From positions 22,501 through 86,500 of the forward strand of contig JAREIK010009709.1 in NCBI GenBank assembly GCA_029783825.1: a DNA stretch of 64,000 bases, read 5' to 3'. Positions within the stretch are counted from its first letter, which is position 1; every line of letters starts with the position of its first letter. Positions 59,350-64,000 of the stretch are shown here, piece by piece. A program made the position numbers and the translations under genes. The DNA is from Sapria himalayana. Lineage: Eukaryota > Streptophyta > Magnoliopsida > Malpighiales > Rafflesiaceae. A model generated the notes under the pieces. The model did not search any database. It was given only the letters and a program-made list of their open reading frames with translations, and had not been told where the DNA came from.

Positions 59350-61871
59350 AGATAGATAATTTGAGAGATATATAGATAGACATATATAAAAATACATAGA
59401 TAGATAGATATATAGAAAAATAGATAGCCAATTATATAGATAGACATACACACAGATAGATAGATAGACATATAGATAGAAAGTCAGATAGACGTATAGA
59501 TAGATAAAGATATACATAGATTTATAGATAGACAAATTGACAGATATACAAATAGGCAGAATTGTAGATAGGGATATAGACACATAGACAGATACATATA
59601 AAGATACATAGATAAATAAACACAAAGACAGATAGATAGATGGATAGACAGATAGACAAATTGACAGAAAGATAGATAGATAGATAAATAGATATGCAGA
59701 CAGACAGACAGACAGATAGATATATAGATAGATAGAAGACAATAGAAAGATAGACAAATAGATAGAAAGATAGATAGACAAACAAAATGATAGATAGATA
59801 GTCAGATAGACTGCTAGACATATAGATAGATAGCTAGACTGATAGATAGATGGACATATAGACACATAGATAATTAGATAGATAGATTGATAGATAGATA
59901 ATTAGATAGATAGATAGATAGACAAATAGACAAATAGATAGATAGACAGATAGATAGATAAACAGAAAGAAAGAAAGATAGAATTCAAGATAGATAGATA
60001 GACAGATAGACAAATAGACCTAGATAGAAAGTTAGATAGATAGATAAGTTAGACAGATAGATAGAAAGAAAGAAAGATATATAGATAGATATATAGAAAG
60101 ATAGACATATAGATCGATAGATAGATAAATAAAAAAATAGGTAGATAGATAGATATACAGATTGAAAGATAGATTATCAGATACACAAATAGATATATAG
60201 ACAAATAAGAAGATAGATATAAATAGATTGCCAGATAGATATAAAGAAAGATTATTAGATAGATAGATAGATAGATAGACATATAGATTGAAAGAGAGAT
60301 AAATAGATATACAAATATACAGATAGAAATATTGACAAATAAACTAATAGACATATAGATAGATAGATAGATAAAAAGATATATAGAAGATATATAAATA
60401 GATAGACATATAGATAGATAGATATACAAATAGATAAAAAGACAGACAAATTGATAGATTGAAATAGAGATAATTAGACAAATAGAAAGATTAATAGATT
60501 AACAAATTGACTGATTGATAAATTTACATATGGATAGATTAATAAATTGATAGTTTGACAAAAAAAGCAATAGGCATATCAAGAGATAGATAGACATATT
60601 GACATATAGACACATGGATACAAATATAGTCTAATCGACAGATAGAATATAGACAGATAGATAGACAAATTGATAGATTGACAGATATACAGCTAGACAG
60701 ATAGATACATAGATAGATAAGTAAATAGATAGATAAACAGAAAGATAGATATATAGATTAATAGATTGATAGATAGATAATTAGATAGATTGAAAGATTG
60801 ACAAATAGACATATTAAAATATTCACAAATTGACCCATTGGAAAATTGATAGATTTACACAAAGACCGACAGACAGATCAAGAGATATATAGATAGATAG
60901 ATAGATAGACAAATAGATTGATAGACAGATAGACAAATAGATAGAGAGATAGATACTTAGACAGAAAGATAGATAGATTGATAGACATATCGACACATAG
61001 ATAGTTAGACAGATAGAAATACATATAAATAGATAGACAAATATACATCTAGTTAGATATAAAGATATATAGAATGAATGATAAATAGATAAACATACAG
61101 ACAAATATACAGATAGACAATTAGATAGAATGACAGATAGATTGATAGATATAGACATATAGACATATAGATAGATAGAAATATAGACACATAGACACAT
61201 AGATAGATAGATAGTTAGATAGATAGAAAGATAGATAATAGATTTATAGAAAAATTGATAGACAGATAGATAGATAGATAGACAGATACACAGATAGATA
61301 GATAGATAGACAGATAGACAGACAGATAGATAGATTGTCATAGAGAAAGATCGATAGATATACAGATAGATAAATAGGCAAATAAATAGATAAATAGATT
61401 GACATATATCTAAAATGAATATTTGATAGATAAATAGATAGATAAATATTTAGATAAATAGATAGAAAGATAGAAGACAAATAGATAGATAGGTAGATAG
61501 ACAAATAGATAGCTAGATAAATAAACATCTAGATAGAAAGACTGATTGTTATTTAGACAGATAGAAAGAAAGAAAGATAGATAGATATATATATATATAT
61601 ATATATAGATATATGATAGATAGATAGATAGAGAGATCAATAGATTGATAGAAAGATAGATAGACAGATATACATATAGACAGATAGGAAGATAAAAATA
61701 TTGATAAACATATCGACAGATAGACAGATAAACATATTAATAGATAGATAGATATATAGATAGACATAAAACAAGATAGAAAGATAGTTAGATTGACTGA
61801 TAGTCAAATAGAAAGAGAGACACATACCAAGATAGCTAGATAGGAAAATAAATAGATAGATAGATACATAG

Positions 61872-61907
<36 letters not shown>

Positions 61908-64000
61908 ATAAATAGATAGATATATAGAATGATAGACAGATAAACATATACATTGGTAAACACAAAGGTAGATAGAAATTTACGTGAATAGTTAGATATC
62001 AAGATAGGTAGATAGATAGACAGATTGATAGATAGACAGATAGATAGATAAATAGACAAAAAAATAGATATATTGACAGATAGACATATAGAAAGATAGA
62101 TAAACACATAGACAAATAGACAGATAGATCGATAAATAGATAGACAGATAGACATATAGACAGACAAATACATAGATAGACAGATAGAAAGATAGAAAGA
62201 TAGACAGGTAGATAGATATACAGATAGACAGATATACAGATAGATAGATAAATAAATAGACAAATAGATATATAGACAGATATATATTCAAACAGATAGA
62301 CATATAGATAGTTATATAGATAGGTACAAAGGTAGATGGGAAAAAAAATAGGCAGATAGACAGCTAGATAGATAGATAGACAAATAGACAGATAGATAGA
62401 CAAATAGATAGATAAATAGACAAATAGACAGATAGAAAGTTGTCATATAGATAGATAGATAGATAGACAATTAGATAGATGACAGATAGACTGATAGATA
62501 GATAGATACATATATACATAAACAAATAGACAAGTATTCCTATAGATAGATAGACAGATAGATAGATAGATAGAAAGACACATAGATAAACATATTGGTA
62601 GATAGGTAGGTAGATAGATAAATAGATAGATCGATAGACAGATAGATATTAGACAGATAAAAAGAAAGAAAGAAAGATAGGTAGATAGTAGATAGATAAA
62701 AAAGTAAGATTTGCATATAGATAGTTAGATATATAGATAAACAAATAGACAGATAGGCAGATAGACTGATAGATAGCTAGATAAACATATAGACAAATAG
62801 AAAGATAGTTAGGTAGAAGATAGATAGATAGATAGATAGACAGATAGACAGATAGATAGACAACCATATAGATAGATAGATAGATAGATAAAAAGATAAA
62901 TAGATAGACATATAGATGGATATATAAATAGACATATAGATAGATATTTAGATAGACTTATAGAAAGATATGTAGATAGATATATAGACAGATCGTTAGA
63001 TAGATACTCAAATAAACAGATAGACATATAAAAAGATAGATAAACAAATAGACAGATAGATAGACTGACATATTTATAGATTCACAGTAAGACTAATAGA
63101 CAGATCAGATATTTACAGATATACAGATAAACCAATAGAATGATAGATAGATAGATAGACATATAAACTGATAGACAAATAGGCAGATAGGCAAAAAAAT
63201 AGGCAGATAGGCAGATACGTAGATATAAGGATTAGTAGATAGACAGAAAGATAGATAGACAGAAATGCAAATAGACAGATAGGCTAATAGGCAAATAGAA
63301 AAATAGGTAGATATAAAGATAGACAAATAGATAGATAGCATGCTAGGCTGATAGATAGGTAGACAGACAGATAGTTAGATAGATAGATAAGTAGATAGAC
63401 TGATAGATCGAAAGAGAGATTAACAGACATAAAGTTAGATAGTTAGACAAATAGATATATAGGCAGATAAATAAATAGACAGACAAATAGAAATAAAGAT
63501 ATACAGATACACAGATATACAGATTGATAGAGAGATAAATAGATAGATATATAGATAGAAACATAGCAGATTTACAGATAGATAGATTGACAATAAGATA
63601 GATTGATAAATAGATTGATAGACATAAAGACAGATATACATATAGATAGATCGACAAATAGATATGTATTGAGATAGATAGATAGATAGAAGACATATAT
63701 ATAGATAGATAGATATATATATATAAATAGATAAATAGACATAAGAAATATAGACAGATAGACATATAGACAGATAGATAGATAGATACACAACTAGAAA
63801 GCTAGACAAATAGACCGATAGAGTGATGCTGAACTAGATAGATAAATATATCAATAGATAGATAGATAGAGAAATAGACAGAAAGAAAGATAGATAGATA
63901 GAAAAATTTATAGATAGACAGATAGAAAGAAAGACAAATAGACATATAGACAGATAAACATTTAGATAGATAGTAATATAGACATATAGACAAACAAATA

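Larger units (their letters stand above)
47816..64000 (-). repeat. Degenerate TAGA array (inverted TCTA), 16.2 kb
   Basis: Continuous TAGA, CAGA, TAAA and GACA tetramers to the window end, with simple-repeat inserts: (TA)n at 48057-48100, 59307-59345 and 61865-61901, and (CA)n at about 48415-48440. All long frames are on the minus strand (up to 388 codons, 54991-56157) and encode Ser/Ile/Tyr/Leu/Cys/Val strings, as expected for the stop-poor strand of this repeat. No promoter, domain or unique gene is seen. The array continues beyond the window. Confidence 0.93.

Noticed and set aside
47816..64000. CRISPR-like array
   Set aside because: There are no uniform repeats separated by unique spacers, only degenerate tetramers, in a plant-type eukaryotic context.

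Overview
The window looks like a gene-poor, repeat-dense, very AT-rich plant nuclear region. Evidence for a plant: CACTA (En/Spm-type) transposons with TNP2-like and Transposase_24-like genes, a Ty1/copia remnant, GT-AG introns, and exon fragments resembling a plastid-type pyruvate kinase. I cannot name the species. I see no intact host gene; every recognisable coding stretch carries stop codons, frameshifts or deletions.

Layout. 1-3904: degenerate TCTA/TCTG array. 3905-9415: piece of a CACTA element on the minus strand, reading from a terminus at 9415 leftwards through subterminal repeats, a non-coding leader and a captured pyruvate kinase gene fragment with introns. 9416-17665: plus-strand CACTA element lacking its 5' end, with broken TNP2 and Transposase_24 genes and a good 3' terminus. 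17666-24625: a third CACTA-like 5' leader without its terminus, unassigned AT-rich DNA, and an AACTATAT-type array split by an ARF1 retrocopy with a target-site duplication. 24626-39010: a copia remnant interrupted by an end-to-end CACTA element (25701-38434, flanked by TCA on both sides). 39011-43595: unassigned AT-rich DNA with a poly(A)-tailed retroposon (41332-42170, 15-bp duplication) and a small GC-rich island. 43596-45612: 3' part of a fourth CACTA element. 45613-64000: a second TCTA array whose strand flips near 47.8 kb and then runs as TAGA to the end, with visible higher-order duplications.

How the parts relate. The CACTA copies share one modular plan: terminus (CACTACAAGAAAA), subterminal TTAGC(G/T)A(C/G)GGA motifs, AT-rich leader with a conserved exon/donor, a variable cargo slot, an AACTATAT-type array, a CT-rich tract, TNP2, the Transposase_24 gene, then a 3' module (GCN triplet tract, TATATACTATAGTATATA palindromes, conserved block, 3' terminus). 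The cargo slot holds pyruvate kinase in one copy, and an ARF retrocopy landed in the array of another. Three of the four copies have an end abutting TCTA-type DNA. The long SIYL-rich reading frames in the TCTA arrays are by-products of the repeat, not genes.
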